DNA of 42,064 bases from Psychrobacter sp. 4Bb (GTDB lineage Bacteria > Pseudomonadota > Gammaproteobacteria > Pseudomonadales > Moraxellaceae): positions 1-42,064 of the forward strand of contig NZ_PJAS01000070.1 in assembly GCF_002836735.1 (NCBI RefSeq), in the 5' to 3' direction. A program made the translations under genes and the position numbers. Of this stretch, positions 27,574 through 37,558 are shown piece by piece. The notes below the pieces were generated by a model. It did no database searches and was not told the DNA's origin. It saw nothing but the letters and a program-made list of their open reading frames with translations. The first letter of the stretch is position 1, and the number at the start of each line of letters is the position of its first letter.

Positions 27574-27602
27574 AAAATTTGGCCATATGATGCATGGCCA
27601 AA
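27574..27602 (-). terminator. Terminator after hslR
   Basis: TTTGGCCAT and ATGGCCAAA form a perfect 9-bp stem around a 7-nt loop. On the minus strand it is followed by TTTTC. It lies 22 nt after the hslR stop. Confidence 0.65.
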
Positions 27603-27623
27603 AGGCGAAATAGTGAAACGGTT

Positions 27624-28055
27624 TTAATCTTGATTACTTTTAAAACGTTGTAGATCGCGTCGCTCTTTTTTGTTGGGTTTGTTGTCAGGACGAGCAAGGT
27701 TGGCTAGTTTGCGCTGTTCGGCATAGTAAGCACGGCGCGTCTCGCTTTCTTTGGTCTCTGAATATAGTACCTCAGCGGCGGTCGCATTGCCACGCTGTGC
27801 AGATAGCGCCTCAACAACGACAGTCTTTTCAGTCATAGCGGTCGCTGAGCCTTGACGAATGGTTAGCTCATCTCCGACTGAAATCTCTTTACTGGTTTTT
27901 ACCCGGCTACCAGCATAGTGCACGCGTCCACTTTCAATCGCTTGTTTGGCTAGGGTGCGTGTACGATAAAACCTAGCTGCCCATAGCCATTTATCGAGAC
28001 GGATTTTCACCAAACCTTGGTTATTGTCATCAGTATTTTTTTTCATAAGAGTCAC
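27624..28055 (-). CDS. hslR: Hsp15-like S4-domain RNA-binding protein
   Basis: Hsp15 binds free 50S subunits carrying stalled nascent chains and helps recycle them. The S4 domain (about 17-80) starts VKIRLDKWLWAARFYRTRTL, then AKQAIESGRVHYAGSRVK. A basic Lys/Arg-rich C-terminus follows (RRAYYAEQRK, PNKKERRDLQRFK). The 143 aa compare with 133 in E. coli. It is followed by a terminator and stands alone. Its usual neighbour hslO is absent from the window. Confidence 0.9.
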   Translation of the reverse strand: MTLMKKNTDDNNQGLVKIRLDKWLWAARFYRTRTLAKQAIESGRVHYAGSRVKTSKEISVGDELTIRQGSATAMTEKTVVVEALSAQRGNATAAEVLYSETKESETRRAYYAEQRKLANLARPDNKPNKKERRDLQRFKSNQD

Positions 28056-28144
28056 TCTGCATTCGTTTTTATATTAAATAATAGTTTTATATAAACAATA
28101 TTAGGGCAACTTTAATATTTGCAAATAGATTTGATGACTGTGGG

Positions 28145-28534
28145 TTAGTTGCACCATTGTTGTTCACAAGGTACACCATCGTGGTTGCCATCCATTTTAG
28201 TATTAGGACAGTAGTTTGTAAAATAGGTGGCTTCTGCACAGGATGTCATTTGTGAGCAATGTGTTCTGCCGTCACATGAAAAGTTTGAGGCCGGTTGTGT
28301 CGATAAGACTGGAGTTGCAGTTGGCGCTGATGTTGAAGTGTTACTCAAATCAACGTATGTTGGCGGTATGTCATCAATATTATCAACGTCATTAGAGGTA
28401 AGAGTAGGTTGCGTTACGTTATCTGCCGCTGCATTGGTTGTAGGTTGATGTATCGTATTTTTAGGTTGAAGGACTCTATAACCTATAAGCACGAAAATCA
28501 GGCAGGTCAATATCACTAATACTTTGTTTATCAC
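28145..28534 (-). CDS. Membrane-anchored Excalibur-domain protein
   Basis: One N-terminal helix (about 5-20, LVILTCLIFVLIGYRVL) is followed by a Thr/Pro/Asn-rich linker. A C-terminal Excalibur calcium-binding domain (about 91-129) comes last. It has CDGRTHCSQMTSC-type cysteines and the loop DGNHDGVPCEQQWC, with the Dx[DN]xDGxxCE pattern. Such domains occur on extracellular proteins and nucleases. Here the domain is alone, with no nuclease. It is likely periplasmic. Function is unknown. Confidence 0.78.
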   Translation of the reverse strand: MINKVLVILTCLIFVLIGYRVLQPKNTIHQPTTNAAADNVTQPTLTSNDVDNIDDIPPTYVDLSNTSTSAPTATPVLSTQPASNFSCDGRTHCSQMTSCAEATYFTNYCPNTKMDGNHDGVPCEQQWCN

Positions 28535-28574
28535 TGTGCCATACCTGCCAGCTAATAATCATTATTAATATGAA

Positions 28575-28609
28575 AATGGCAGTTTTTAATCGACTTAAAA
28601 ACTGCCATT
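28575..28609 (-). terminator. Hairpin terminator after ilvA
   Basis: A perfect 15-bp stem (AATGGCAGTTTTTAA with its complement) surrounds a 5-nt TCGAC loop, 28 nt past the ilvA stop. The trailing T-run is weak (TTTTC). Confidence 0.65.
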
Positions 28610-28636
28610 AGGTAAGAAATATGATATCTATTTTTA

Positions 28637-30190
28637 CTATCTCAAAAACAACTGATAGCCAATATTGTCATTGACCGTGGCACAGTCATAACCAATATCT
28701 AAAAGCGCGTCTTGTAGCTGACGAGAGTTGCCTTCAGAGGCTTGCAGGCCAACCAGCACACGACCTTCAGCAGCACCATGGTTGCGGTAATGGAATAAAG
28801 TAATATTGAAGTCATCCCCCAATTTCTCTAAGAACGTTAGCAATGCGCCTGGACGTTCTGGGAATACCACTTGTAGCAATTGCTCGTTTTCGACATGAGC
28901 ATGACCACCAATCAAATGACGGATATGTGATTTGGCGATATCATCATCAGTCAGGTCGTGAGCAGTGTAGCCATCGTCTGACAATTGGTTACTGATGGTT
29001 TGACGCTCTTTTTCGCCTTCTTTTAAAGCGATACCTACGAAGATTGAGGCAGGCTCCATTGAGTCTGGTGACTTTTTGCTGTCAGCACGGTAGTTAAACT
29101 CAGTAATATTACGACCGTGTAGACTGCGACAGAAATTTAAGAAAGCACCTGTTTGTTCAGGAATAGTAACCCCAAAGATAGCTTCTTTTTTCTCACCAAT
29201 TTCGGTACGCTCAGCGATATAACGCAAGCGGTCAAAATTCATATTGGCACCGCAAATGATACCGACGCAGTTTTTGTCTTGGATATTATTGGCTTCGATA
29301 TATTTTTTCATACCAGCGACTGACAATGCACCAGCAGGTTCAACGATGCTACGGTTTTCTTCAAAGATATCTTTAACAGCCGCACACACCTCATCATTGG
29401 TACAAGTGATCACTTCAGGCTCAACGATAGGACCTGAGTTATCGCTTTTTTGCGTACGGACGACGTCAAAAGGTAATTCACCAATCTGTGCGACTGCCAC
29501 ACCATCGACGAACAATCCTACTTGCTCAAGCTTGACACGTTCACCTGTTTCAAGCGCCGCTTTTAGACAAGCTGACTGCTCAGCTTCTACCGCAATCACT
29601 TTTACATGTGGTGCCACTTCGCCTAAGAATGCGGCCACACCAGAGATTAGACCACCACCACCAACGGCAACGAATACATAGTCCATATTGCGCCACTGCT
29701 GGGTCAGCTCAAGACCAATGGTACCTTGTCCTGCGATAACCAGCTCATCGTCATAAGGTGGAATAAAGGTCAGTCCTTCGCGTTCAGCGCGGTCAATCGC
29801 ATAGCGGTTTGCTTGATCAAAACTATCACCGTGCAGATCTACATTGCCACCAAGTGCTCTTACCGCATCCACTTTGATATCAGGAGTCGTGGTTGGCATG
29901 ACGATGATGTTGTTTAAAGATAATTTGCGCGCAGAGTAAGCCACGCCTTGCGCATGATTACCTGCGGAAGCACAAATGACGCCGCGCGCTTTTTGCTCGT
30001 CGCTCAACTGACTGATACGGTTATAGGCACCGCGCAATTTAAATGATTTGACCGGTTGTAAGTCTTCACGCTTAAATCTAATGTCATTGGCAAAACGTTG
30101 GGTCAGCTTGGGCGCCGTTTCCAGTGGTGTTTGAATAGCAACGTCATAGACGGTGGCTTGTAAGATGGCTCGTACCCAGTGTGACAGCAT
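28637..30190 (-). CDS. ilvA: Biosynthetic threonine ammonia-lyase IlvA
   Basis: IlvA is PLP-dependent and converts threonine to 2-oxobutanoate, the first step of isoleucine synthesis. The PLP lysine is in KSFKLRGAYN (about 47-56). The phosphate-binding loop is AVGGGGLISG and CASAGNHAQGVA is conserved. Two C-terminal ACT-like regulatory regions (about 335-415 and 430-517) mark the isoleucine-inhibited biosynthetic form, not catabolic TdcB. The 517 aa match E. coli (514). AGGGA lies upstream of the ATG. It is divergent from rpiA, an arrangement also seen in other Proteobacteria. Confidence 0.96.
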   Translation of the reverse strand: MLSHWVRAILQATVYDVAIQTPLETAPKLTQRFANDIRFKREDLQPVKSFKLRGAYNRISQLSDEQKARGVICASAGNHAQGVAYSARKLSLNNIIVMPTTTPDIKVDAVRALGGNVDLHGDSFDQANRYAIDRAEREGLTFIPPYDDELVIAGQGTIGLELTQQWRNMDYVFVAVGGGGLISGVAAFLGEVAPHVKVIAVEAEQSACLKAALETGERVKLEQVGLFVDGVAVAQIGELPFDVVRTQKSDNSGPIVEPEVITCTNDEVCAAVKDIFEENRSIVEPAGALSVAGMKKYIEANNIQDKNCVGIICGANMNFDRLRYIAERTEIGEKKEAIFGVTIPEQTGAFLNFCRSLHGRNITEFNYRADSKKSPDSMEPASIFVGIALKEGEKERQTISNQLSDDGYTAHDLTDDDIAKSHIRHLIGGHAHVENEQLLQVVFPERPGALLTFLEKLGDDFNITLFHYRNHGAAEGRVLVGLQASEGNSRQLQDALLDIGYDCATVNDNIGYQLFLR

Positions 30191-30493
30191 AGTAATCCCT
30201 AAACAGAGTAAATATAAAAAGTGTAGATGAATATAAAAACGAAATAGATTAGCCTATGCCGATTTTTAGTATCTTGCAAGACTCAATTGCAGTTTTCTTG
30301 GGATTTCGTGCTTGAATTTACATGAAGTGCAAGTATTTGCCGAAGTTAAGTCTTAGCTAGGCACGATAGGACTCACAAATTAGCGTCATGATGCGCTAAC
30401 ATCCATTAATATCATCGGTTATAATAGCCGCGCATTTTATCTGTTTTAGCCTTTTACTTTTTTTAAGACCATACGTTTATTTTCCAAGGATTT
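30191..30493. other. Divergent promoter region ilvA / rpiA
   Basis: This 303-nt spacer has no gene. A perfect TATAAT at 30420-30425 is the likely rpiA -10, with a poor -35 (CTAACA near 30396-30401). The ilvA promoter should lie in the left half. No attenuator-like leader peptide rich in Ile/Leu/Val codons is visible. Confidence 0.4.
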
Positions 30494-30496
30494 ATG

Positions 30497-31156
30497 ATGA
30501 GTGATCAGCAAGCACAAAAGCAAGCCGCGGCCAAAGCTGCTCTAAGCTATATCGAAGACGATATGATACTTGGGGTAGGGACAGGTAGTACGGTCAACTG
30601 TTTGATTGAGTTGTTGCCACAATTGAAGCTTGCTGGCGCTGTCGCTAGCTCACAGGTGACAGAAGATAAACTTCGTGCGCTTGGTATCGAAATAGTCGAT
30701 TTAAACTTTGCTGGTACATTGGATGTTTATATCGATGGTGCGGATGAAGTCAATGAGCACTTGCAACTTATCAAGGGCGGCGGCGGTGCATTGACTCGCG
30801 AAAAGATTGTGGCAGCAGCTTCAAACAAGTTCGTCTGTATGGTCGATGATAGCAAAAGCGTTGATATACTAGGTCGCGCGTTTCCAGTACCAATTGAAGT
30901 ATTACCACAAGCACGCTCGTATGTGGCTCGCCAATTGGCCAAATTAGGCGGTGAGCCAGTATACCGTGAAGACTTTGTCACTGATTATGGTAATGTCATT
31001 CTAGACACCTATGACTTGGATGTGAGTAATCCAATCGCGCTCGAAAAAGAGCTAAATAATATCGTAGGTGTGGTCTGTAATGGTATCTTTGCAGCAAACC
31101 AAGCAGACGTTTTGCTAAAAGCAGGTGCTAATGGCGTGACAACGCTCACGCGTTAA
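30497..31156 (+). CDS. rpiA: Ribose-5-phosphate isomerase A
   Basis: RpiA interconverts ribose-5-phosphate and ribulose-5-phosphate in the pentose phosphate pathway. Family motifs are [12 protein letters not shown] (substrate loop), [26 protein letters not shown] with the catalytic region, and FVCMVDDSK. The 219 aa equal E. coli RpiA. Two ATGs lie in tandem (30494 and 30497). AAGGA at 30486-30490 is only 3 nt from the first but 6 from the second, so the second is preferred. Confidence 0.96.
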   Translation: MSDQQAQKQAAAKAALSYIEDDMILGVGTGSTVNCLIELLPQLKLAGAVASSQVTEDKLRALGIEIVDLNFAGTLDVYIDGADEVNEHLQLIKGGGGALTREKIVAAASNKFVCMVDDSKSVDILGRAFPVPIEVLPQARSYVARQLAKLGGEPVYREDFVTDYGNVILDTYDLDVSNPIALEKELNNIVGVVCNGIFAANQADVLLKAGANGVTTLTR

Positions 31157-31182
31157 ACTATCTCTAAATCATTTGTATAAAC

Positions 31183-31214
31183 AAAAAAGCCGTCCAGATC
31201 TGGACGGCTTTTTT
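31183..31214. terminator. Bidirectional terminator rpiA / argF
   Basis: This is a fully palindromic 32-bp element: six A, then GCCGTCCAGA followed by its reverse complement and six T. It lies between convergent genes. Confidence 0.9.
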
Positions 31215-31292
31215 ATTTGGGAACTTATTTAGGAGTGTACTAGCAAGTTATCTTACTATTGATCTCACTGTCTTTTGATAGAATAGCCTAAG

Positions 31293-32216
31293 TTATGCAG
31301 ATAACTTGATTTTGTCTTTAAGTAAAAACTCCATCAATGCTTTTTGTGCATGTAAGCGGTTTTCCGCTTCGTCCCAAACGACAGAACGTGGGTCATTAAG
31401 CATGTCATGAGAGATTTCCTCGCCGCGATGGGCGGGCAAGCAATGCATAAACACCACTTCAGGGTCGGCTTTGTCTAATAGAGACGGTGTCACTTGATAA
31501 GGCGCAAAACGACGTGCACGTGTGTTTTGCTCTGATTCTTGACCCATACTTGCCCACACATCAGTGACAATTAAGTTAGAATCTTTTGCCGCGTCCTGTA
31601 CGTTTTCTACCAGACTGACGCAATGTGAGAAGCGTTCCATAAGTTTCGGATCAGGCTCAAACCCATAAGGCGCTGCCACGCGTAGTTCAAAACCAAACTG
31701 ATTGGCAGCTTGCATAAATGACGAGCACATATTGTTGCCATCACCGACCCACGTGACGATTTTATTTTCGATACTACCGCGATGCTCGTAATAGGTTTGC
31801 ATATCAGCGAGCAATTGGCATGGATGATAGTCATCGGTCAACGCATTGATAATCGGTACGCTTGAGTATTCAGCAAAGGTTTCAACTTTTTCGTGCCCGA
31901 AGGTACGAATCATGATGATATCAACCATGCTAGAAATCACGCGTGCTGAGTCTTCTAGTGGCTCGCCGCGACCGAGCTGCGTATCGTTTGGTGATAAAAA
32001 TATGGCGTTACCACCAAATTGACCCATGCCCGTCTCAAATGAGATACGGGTACGCGTTGAAGATTTTTCAAATATCATGCCAAGCGTACGACCAACAAAA
32101 GGCTGGTATATCTCGCCTGCGTGTTGCATCTTACGCAATTCGCTTGCGCGTTTGATTAAGTTTTCTAGTTCTTGTTTGGTTAAATCAGATAAGGTTAAAA
32201 AATGGCGCAAACTCAT
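31293..32216 (-). CDS. argF: Ornithine carbamoyltransferase
   Basis: ArgF makes citrulline from ornithine and carbamoyl phosphate in arginine synthesis. The carbamoyl-phosphate loop is [10 protein letters not shown] (about 52-61), with HPCQLLAD and the ornithine-binding [12 protein letters not shown] (about 259-270). The 307 aa are typical of anabolic enzymes. The upstream ribosome site AGGAT lies 7 nt before the ATG. A good promoter is visible at 32309-32336. It is monocistronic, convergent with rpiA. Confidence 0.95.
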   Translation of the reverse strand: MSLRHFLTLSDLTKQELENLIKRASELRKMQHAGEIYQPFVGRTLGMIFEKSSTRTRISFETGMGQFGGNAIFLSPNDTQLGRGEPLEDSARVISSMVDIIMIRTFGHEKVETFAEYSSVPIINALTDDYHPCQLLADMQTYYEHRGSIENKIVTWVGDGNNMCSSFMQAANQFGFELRVAAPYGFEPDPKLMERFSHCVSLVENVQDAAKDSNLIVTDVWASMGQESEQNTRARRFAPYQVTPSLLDKADPEVVFMHCLPAHRGEEISHDMLNDPRSVVWDEAENRLHAQKALMEFLLKDKIKLSA

Positions 32217-32308
32217 AGTAATCCTAGCAGTCGATCGCAGTCAGTGAAACGTCATCAGTCTTCAATAGCATCGCGTCAGTGCGTATACTGGGTTGACAAC
32301 AAACTTTT

Positions 32309-32336
32309 AGTATAGCGTATTTACTTTCAATGTAAA
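32309..32336 (-). promoter_or_regulatory. Putative argF promoter
   Basis: On the minus strand, TTTACA (32336-32331) and TATACT (32314-32309) are separated by 16 nt, a near-consensus sigma70 promoter about 93 nt upstream of the argF ATG. Confidence 0.6.
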
Positions 32337-32433
32337 CGTTCATTTTTATCAAGATCAAATGGCTTGCCAAATAGATCGAAATCACATTAGCAATCCACGA
32401 TATCTTGTATGCTAATGACTGTGCCGCTAATGA

Positions 32434-33540
32434 CTATGCCTGTGTACGGTTTGGACGTATGCTAAGGCGACATAACAGCTCATAGCTAATCGTCCCAGCA
32501 TGACCTGCTACTTCGTCGACACGAGGCGCATCGCCCCAGAGCATGACCTTGCTATCTATAGCAAGACTCTCAGGTGCATTACTGATATCAATGACAATCA
32601 TATCCATAGCTACTCGCCCAATAACTGGGCAGCGGTAGCTTTGGCTGTCGTTAGCATCCATGACAGTAACATACGCATCATCAGTAACCACACGTGGATA
32701 GCCATCGCCATATCCCACGCTGACCAAAGCGGTTCTGGTATCTTGCTGCGCACGCCAGCGGCTACCATAGCCGATTGCATCATTTGCGCTAACGGTTTGT
32801 AGAGCAATGATTTGAGCACTAAATTCCATCGCGGGCTGCAAGTTTAGTTCTTGTGCGCTTTTATCAACCACAGGCGAGCTACCGTATAAGATAATGCCTG
32901 GACGTACCCAGTCATAATGGTACTCTGGGAAGTTGACGATACCAGCAGAGTTGCATAACGAACCTTGGATACCTGGGCTAATGGTTTCTTTCAAAGTTGC
33001 TAGTACGCTTGAGAAGCGCTCAATCTGCATCGCATTTAATGGATGATCGTGGTCATCAGCATTGGCAAAATGCGTGGCTAGAATCAGCTGATAACCCGCT
33101 TCATGTAGGCATTTTGCTGCTGACAGCACACCCTCAGCATTGAAACCCAAACGGTTCATACCTGTATTGTATTTGAGCCAAGCTACTCTAGTTGCACTGC
33201 CAGCTGGTGGGATATTTTGTAGTGCCCATTCTAACTGTGGTCCGTGGTGAATCACGCAGCTAATCTCATGATCAATCGATTGCTGCCACTCATCAGCGCT
33301 AAACGCACCTTCTACTAGACCGATGGTTTTCTCCCAACCTAACTGTCTGGCTTCTAGCGCTTCAGTCAACGTAGCGACACCGATACCATCTGCTTGCTGC
33401 AGGGCTGGCAAGACTGCCGCTACGCCATGTCCGTAAGCATTGGATTTGACCATGGCCAACACTTTCGATTGGGGTGCTCGTTGTTTGACTTGATTTAGGT
33501 TATGAGTAAGGGCTTTTGGTTTTATAGTGATTGTGCGCAT
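32434..33540 (-). CDS. alr: Alanine racemase
   Basis: Alr is the PLP enzyme that makes D-alanine for peptidoglycan. The PLP lysine is K32 in MVKSNAYGHG. The second catalytic Tyr lies in DAIGYGSRW (about residue 258). RVAMDMIVIDIS is the conserved C-terminal barrel segment. The 368 aa match Alr/DadX (356-359). Without dadA nearby it is more likely the biosynthetic Alr than catabolic DadX. It is on the same strand as dnaB, 179 nt upstream, with a hairpin between. The dnaB-alr order is shared by other Gammaproteobacteria. Confidence 0.95.
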   Translation of the reverse strand: MRTITIKPKALTHNLNQVKQRAPQSKVLAMVKSNAYGHGVAAVLPALQQADGIGVATLTEALEARQLGWEKTIGLVEGAFSADEWQQSIDHEISCVIHHGPQLEWALQNIPPAGSATRVAWLKYNTGMNRLGFNAEGVLSAAKCLHEAGYQLILATHFANADDHDHPLNAMQIERFSSVLATLKETISPGIQGSLCNSAGIVNFPEYHYDWVRPGIILYGSSPVVDKSAQELNLQPAMEFSAQIIALQTVSANDAIGYGSRWRAQQDTRTALVSVGYGDGYPRVVTDDAYVTVMDANDSQSYRCPVIGRVAMDMIVIDISNAPESLAIDSKVMLWGDAPRVDEVAGHAGTISYELLCRLSIRPNRTQA

Positions 33541-33577
33541 AATCGCCTTCTATATGAGTAGAATTATGAAGTGATAA

Positions 33578-33616
33578 AGCCAGTACTACATCGATTGGGT
33601 TGATGCGGTACTGGCT
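33578..33616 (-). terminator. Hairpin between dnaB and alr
   Basis: AGCCAGTAC and GTACTGGCT form a perfect 9-bp outer stem, with an inner ATC/GAT pairing. On the minus strand it is followed by TTTAT only. It may partly end dnaB transcripts before alr. Confidence 0.5.
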
Positions 33617-33719
33617 ATTGTATTAAAAACTGATTGTATAAAATGATTTATTAACCGATGACTAAACCTGAGTTTATATAAAGCTTAGTCTTGGTCAGAC
33701 TTAAATTTTATAAAATAGA

Positions 33720-35123
33720 TTACTCATCATTCTCAAAACTCACGCCTTGATAGTACTCTGGCGTTAGATTAATAAAGCGGGTAAATTGACCTTCAAAGCC
33801 TAGACGAATAGTACCGATAGGACCGTTACGCTGTTTACCAATGATGATTTCCGCCACGCCTTTGTGGTCTGAGTTTTCATTATAAACCTCATCACGATAG
33901 ATGAACATAATCAAATCGGCATCCTGCTCAATCGCACCAGATTCACGTAGATCCGACATGATAGGACGTTTGTTTGGACGGTTTTCTAGACTACGGTTAA
34001 GCTGTGACAATGCAATCACGGGACATTCAAGCTCACGTGCGAGCGCCTTTAAACTACGAGAAATCTCAGAAATCTCGCCAACACGGTTACCATCTAGACT
34101 GGGTACTTTCATCAGCTGAAGATAATCGACTACGATAGCACCCAAGCGACCGTCATGATTTTTGGCGATACGGCGGCAGCGAGAACGCATCTCAGACGGC
34201 GGTAGGGCAGTACTGTCATCAATATATAGATGCTTTGATTGCAAATGTTGAATAGCGTTCATCATCTTTGCCCATTCATCTTCATTCATTTGCCCAGAAC
34301 GCAGATGCGTCTGGTTAATCGCGCCCCATGAGGACAGCAAACGCATGACGATAGATTCAGCAGGCATCTCCATCGAAAACACCACGACTGGCAAATCTTC
34401 ATTAAACAAAATCCCTTCTGCCAAGTTCATCGCAAAAGTGGTTTTACCCATCGAAGGACGTGCAGCAACAATAATCAAGTCACCCGCTTGTAGGCCTTGG
34501 GTTTTGTTATTCAGCTCGGCAAATGGTGTCTGCAAACCAATCATGCCGTCGGGATTGGATTTGAGCTCTTGAATCTTATCGATAACATTGGTTAAGACCG
34601 AAGTAATACCAACAGGGCCACGCTGTTCCGCGCGTTTATTATGCTGCTCATTGATACTAAATATCTTGCCCTCGACATTGTCTAGAATGTCGCTAACGCT
34701 TTGGTCTTTTGGATTATAGGCAAGCGTCAGCATGTCATTACCAGTGGTAATTAGTTGGCGTAGGGTTGAGAGCTCACGCACACGCTGGGCGTAGGCAGTC
34801 AGGTTAAACAAAGTCGCAGGACTTTGGCTCAAAATATCAGCCAAATAACTGTCACCACCTGCGCCTTTTAGTAGCTTTTGCGCTTCTAACCAGTCGTGTA
34901 CCATGACCGTATCATAAGGCTCATTCACTGCCGCCAAATGGGCAATGGCATCAAAAATATATTGATGTCGCCCAGCATAAAAGTCATCTTTGGTGACAAT
35001 ATCGGCAATCTTGTCGTACGCCTCTTCGATACTCATCAAAGACGCGAGCAATGCCTTTTCAATATCGATATTGTGTGGCGGTGTCTGATTGAGTAAGTCG
35101 TCGGTTTTGTCGTTTTCTGCCAT
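33720..35123 (-). CDS. dnaB: Replicative DNA helicase DnaB
   Basis: DnaB is the hexameric 5'-3' helicase of the replication fork. The N-terminal domain (about 10-125) starts PPHNIDIEKALLASL. The RecA-like C-terminal domain has Walker A ARPSMGKTTFAMNLA (about 217-231), Walker B AIVVDYLQLM and the LSQLNRSLENR arginine region. The 467 aa match E. coli (471), with no intein. AGG lies 8 nt before the ATG. It precedes alr on the same strand. Confidence 0.97.
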   Translation of the reverse strand: MAENDKTDDLLNQTPPHNIDIEKALLASLMSIEEAYDKIADIVTKDDFYAGRHQYIFDAIAHLAAVNEPYDTVMVHDWLEAQKLLKGAGGDSYLADILSQSPATLFNLTAYAQRVRELSTLRQLITTGNDMLTLAYNPKDQSVSDILDNVEGKIFSINEQHNKRAEQRGPVGITSVLTNVIDKIQELKSNPDGMIGLQTPFAELNNKTQGLQAGDLIIVAARPSMGKTTFAMNLAEGILFNEDLPVVVFSMEMPAESIVMRLLSSWGAINQTHLRSGQMNEDEWAKMMNAIQHLQSKHLYIDDSTALPPSEMRSRCRRIAKNHDGRLGAIVVDYLQLMKVPSLDGNRVGEISEISRSLKALARELECPVIALSQLNRSLENRPNKRPIMSDLRESGAIEQDADLIMFIYRDEVYNENSDHKGVAEIIIGKQRNGPIGTIRLGFEGQFTRFINLTPEYYQGVSFENDE

Positions 35124-35421
35124 GAGTGCCTAATGAGTTAAAATGGGTATGAAAAAAGATATCGATGATAGAGAAATACAAACGTAGCGCGCCTCTACGA
35201 TAGAAGTACCAAAACGCGGTCTCAGGTTTGTCTGTAAATGCTACAATCAGATGCGAAAGTTTAACACATAATGTGGTTTTTTAGACTTGATAAAGAACTA
35301 AATCTAAAGTGATTGTTTTTCATGAACTAAGAAATACCATACAATGTTTAAGTATAAAAATTTAAAACACGAATTATAAATACAATAAAATCAATAATTT
35401 GAATAACATAAGGCTATTGTT

Positions 35422-36522
35422 ATGACAGAAAAAAAACGACCGCTATTAATAACTACAGGTGAGCCTGCAGGTATTGGCATGGACGTAGTACTAGGACTAG
35501 CAGTAGAGGGTAAGTTGCAAGATTTTGCTCGGCCAATTTGGGTGACTGCTGATGCTAAAGCGATGCAAACTCGCGCGGAGGAATTGATTGCAGCTGGCGT
35601 GCTCAAAGGCACACCTAGCTGGCATACTATCAATACAGATATAAATGCCGATAACTTCGATGTTAACTTGGTAGAGCAGATATCGCAGCAAGATATAGAC
35701 GCTGATAGCGCTTTTATCCTACTGAATATTCCTTGTGCCGCACCCGTGGTCTGCGGGAAAATCAATATTGCTAACTCAGCAATGGTGGCTCAGCAGTTAG
35801 ATATTGCTCATAAACTGGCAATAAATAATACAGTCGCTGCCATCGTCACTGGGCCATTGCAAAAATCAGCGTTGATAGATGCTGGTATCAAGCTATTAGA
35901 TGGCACCATGTTTAGTGGTCATACTGAGTTTTTTATGCAGCAAAGTGGTTGTGAGAAGGTCGTCATGATGCTGGCCAATCAAGCGATGAAAGTAGCACTT
36001 GTCACTACGCATTTGCCATTAAAGGACATCCCAGCTGCGATTACTGCCGACAATGTACGCCAAACGGTACAAATTGTCATCGATGATATGAGAGAGAAGT
36101 TTGGTCTCATGCAGCCTCGTATCTTGGTTTGCGGCCTCAATCCACATGCAGGCGAGGGCGGGCACTTGGGAAGTGAGGAGATTGAGATTATCAATCCCGT
36201 GTTGCAAGAATTCATCCATGCAGGCGTCAATATATCAGAGGCGATGCCAGCGGATACGTTATTTACTACCAGACATTTAACAAACTGTGATGCGGTCATT
36301 GCCATGTATCACGACCAAGGATTGCCAGTATTAAAATCGCACGGTTTTGGTGACACGGTCAATCTAACCTTAGGGTTACCTTATATCCGCACCTCCGTCG
36401 ATCATGGTACGGCGTTAGACTTGGCAGGAAGCGGCGGTGCGAGTGCGACCAGTTTATATCAAGCACTAAATATGGCTAATGAGATGGCTGATAAATCACT
36501 TATCGATGTACCTGCTGTATAA
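35422..36522 (+). CDS. pdxA: 4-hydroxythreonine-4-phosphate dehydrogenase PdxA
   Basis: PdxA is an NAD-dependent, divalent-metal dehydrogenase of the DXP-dependent pyridoxal phosphate pathway. TTGEPAGIGMDV opens the protein. The three metal histidines lie in FSGHTEFF, CGLNPHAGEGG and MYHDQGLPV. A C-terminal VDHGTALDLAGSG is typical. At 366 aa it is about 35 longer than E. coli PdxA (329), the excess lying at about 60-100. In many relatives rsmA follows directly. Here a foreign block of about 1.4 kb intervenes. Confidence 0.95.
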   Translation: MTEKKRPLLITTGEPAGIGMDVVLGLAVEGKLQDFARPIWVTADAKAMQTRAEELIAAGVLKGTPSWHTINTDINADNFDVNLVEQISQQDIDADSAFILLNIPCAAPVVCGKINIANSAMVAQQLDIAHKLAINNTVAAIVTGPLQKSALIDAGIKLLDGTMFSGHTEFFMQQSGCEKVVMMLANQAMKVALVTTHLPLKDIPAAITADNVRQTVQIVIDDMREKFGLMQPRILVCGLNPHAGEGGHLGSEEIEIINPVLQEFIHAGVNISEAMPADTLFTTRHLTNCDAVIAMYHDQGLPVLKSHGFGDTVNLTLGLPYIRTSVDHGTALDLAGSGGASATSLYQALNMANEMADKSLIDVPAV

Positions 36523-36639
36523 GTCAGTGCTTATAGATATTTTTCACGTAGTACTTAATAATTTTATTATCAGTAATGCCTATCTAAAAAGGCAGCCGCC
36601 TAAGACGATTTAGTAAAGTTTATATCGTGCATGAGGAAC

Positions 36640-37558
36640 AGCATCTGTCTTAAGCGCAGGCCCACAATCCCAGGGTCAGGACCCTAAGCTTGTCTAGTGA
36701 CGGATACCGATTGATTGACCAGCTCCATGGATCCGAACGAGGTTAAGAACGCGACGTTTGACGCATCGGACCCAACACCGATGCGGGCCATTGTGTCGGC
36801 ACCTGCCATACCCGTTGGATCAATGAGATGCCAGCTTCCTTCAAGGTAGACCTCGGCCACGGCATGAAAGTCTTGTGGTGTCACATCGGGCGCATAAACG
36901 CTCACAAACCTAGCTGGTATCGACGACGCGCGCGCTAGTGTTACGAGAACATGCGCAAAGTCGCGGCATACGCCCTGACGTTGAGCAAAGCTGTCAAGCG
37001 CGGTGGTTTGTGCATGGCTTGATCCGGGTACGTAGCTAAATGCCGACTCGATCCAGTCACGCATCGCGGCAATCCGTGCGCCGCCAGCGAGATTGCCAAA
37101 CTCGGCGTCCACGAAGGCATGGAACTGTTCTGACGGGCAATAGTGAGACGGCATCAAATGCCTGATTGTCTCTCCGGGCAAAAGATGCAGGGGCGTTTGG
37201 GACAGTGCCGATATGTCTAAGGCAGGACGGTCAACGGCGATTTCTGCGAGATAAGTGCAGCTAAAATCCCCTTCAGCGTGAATCCAAATCCGTTCTCCTA
37301 TACCATCATCGGCGGCGACCCGTGAAAAATGCGCAACGTCTGATGTCCAAATCTCGGTCGAACGCACCCGCTGATCCGCAAGATCGGCGGCTTCGATCTG
37401 AAGCAAAAGATCCATTGGCTCTGAGAGTCGATAATGGAGGGTGACGTTAAGTTTCAGGATCATATGTGAATTCCCTAAGGGTATTTATCTGGCGGGCTGA
37501 CGATCGCGTAGGGCTGAACCGCCTCGACCATATCAGAGACTGGCTTACTTTACTGGAG
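36640..37558. other. GC-rich acquired block between pdxA and rsmA
   Basis: Base composition rises sharply; the 60-base line starting at 36961 is 58% GC, against AT-rich flanks. The block contains only the transglutaminase-like gene. Near its left end AGGGTC-A-GGACCCT forms a small hairpin just after that gene's stop. Its right edge abuts the IS3-type remnant. Horizontal acquisition is the simplest reading. Confidence 0.6.
36684..37463 (-). CDS. Transglutaminase-like cysteine peptidase family protein, probably acquired
   Basis: This is a 259-aa cytoplasmic protein of the bacterial transglutaminase-like superfamily. An N-terminal beta domain (1-100, LNVTLHYRLSEPMDLLLQIE) is followed by the catalytic core. 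Cys166 is in RQGVCRDFAHV, His200 in DFHAVAEVYLEGSW and Asp215 in HLIDPTG, the full triad. The type resembles alphaproteobacterial and actinobacterial proteins often annotated as transglutaminase family. The substrate is unknown. Codon use is much richer in G/C third positions than its neighbours. There is no signal peptide. Confidence 0.85.
   Translation of the reverse strand: MILKLNVTLHYRLSEPMDLLLQIEAADLADQRVRSTEIWTSDVAHFSRVAADDGIGERIWIHAEGDFSCTYLAEIAVDRPALDISALSQTPLHLLPGETIRHLMPSHYCPSEQFHAFVDAEFGNLAGGARIAAMRDWIESAFSYVPGSSHAQTTALDSFAQRQGVCRDFAHVLVTLARASSIPARFVSVYAPDVTPQDFHAVAEVYLEGSWHLIDPTGMAGADTMARIGVGSDASNVAFLTSFGSMELVNQSVSVTRQA

Noticed and set aside
29244..29681. 145-codon open frame on the plus strand
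   Set aside because: Antisense to the ilvA catalytic domain. Its Ser/Thr/Pro-rich translation is typical of a reverse-strand shadow.
30191..30493. Attenuator leader peptide for ilvA
   Set aside because: No run of Ile/Leu/Val codons and no alternative hairpins were found between ilvA and rpiA.
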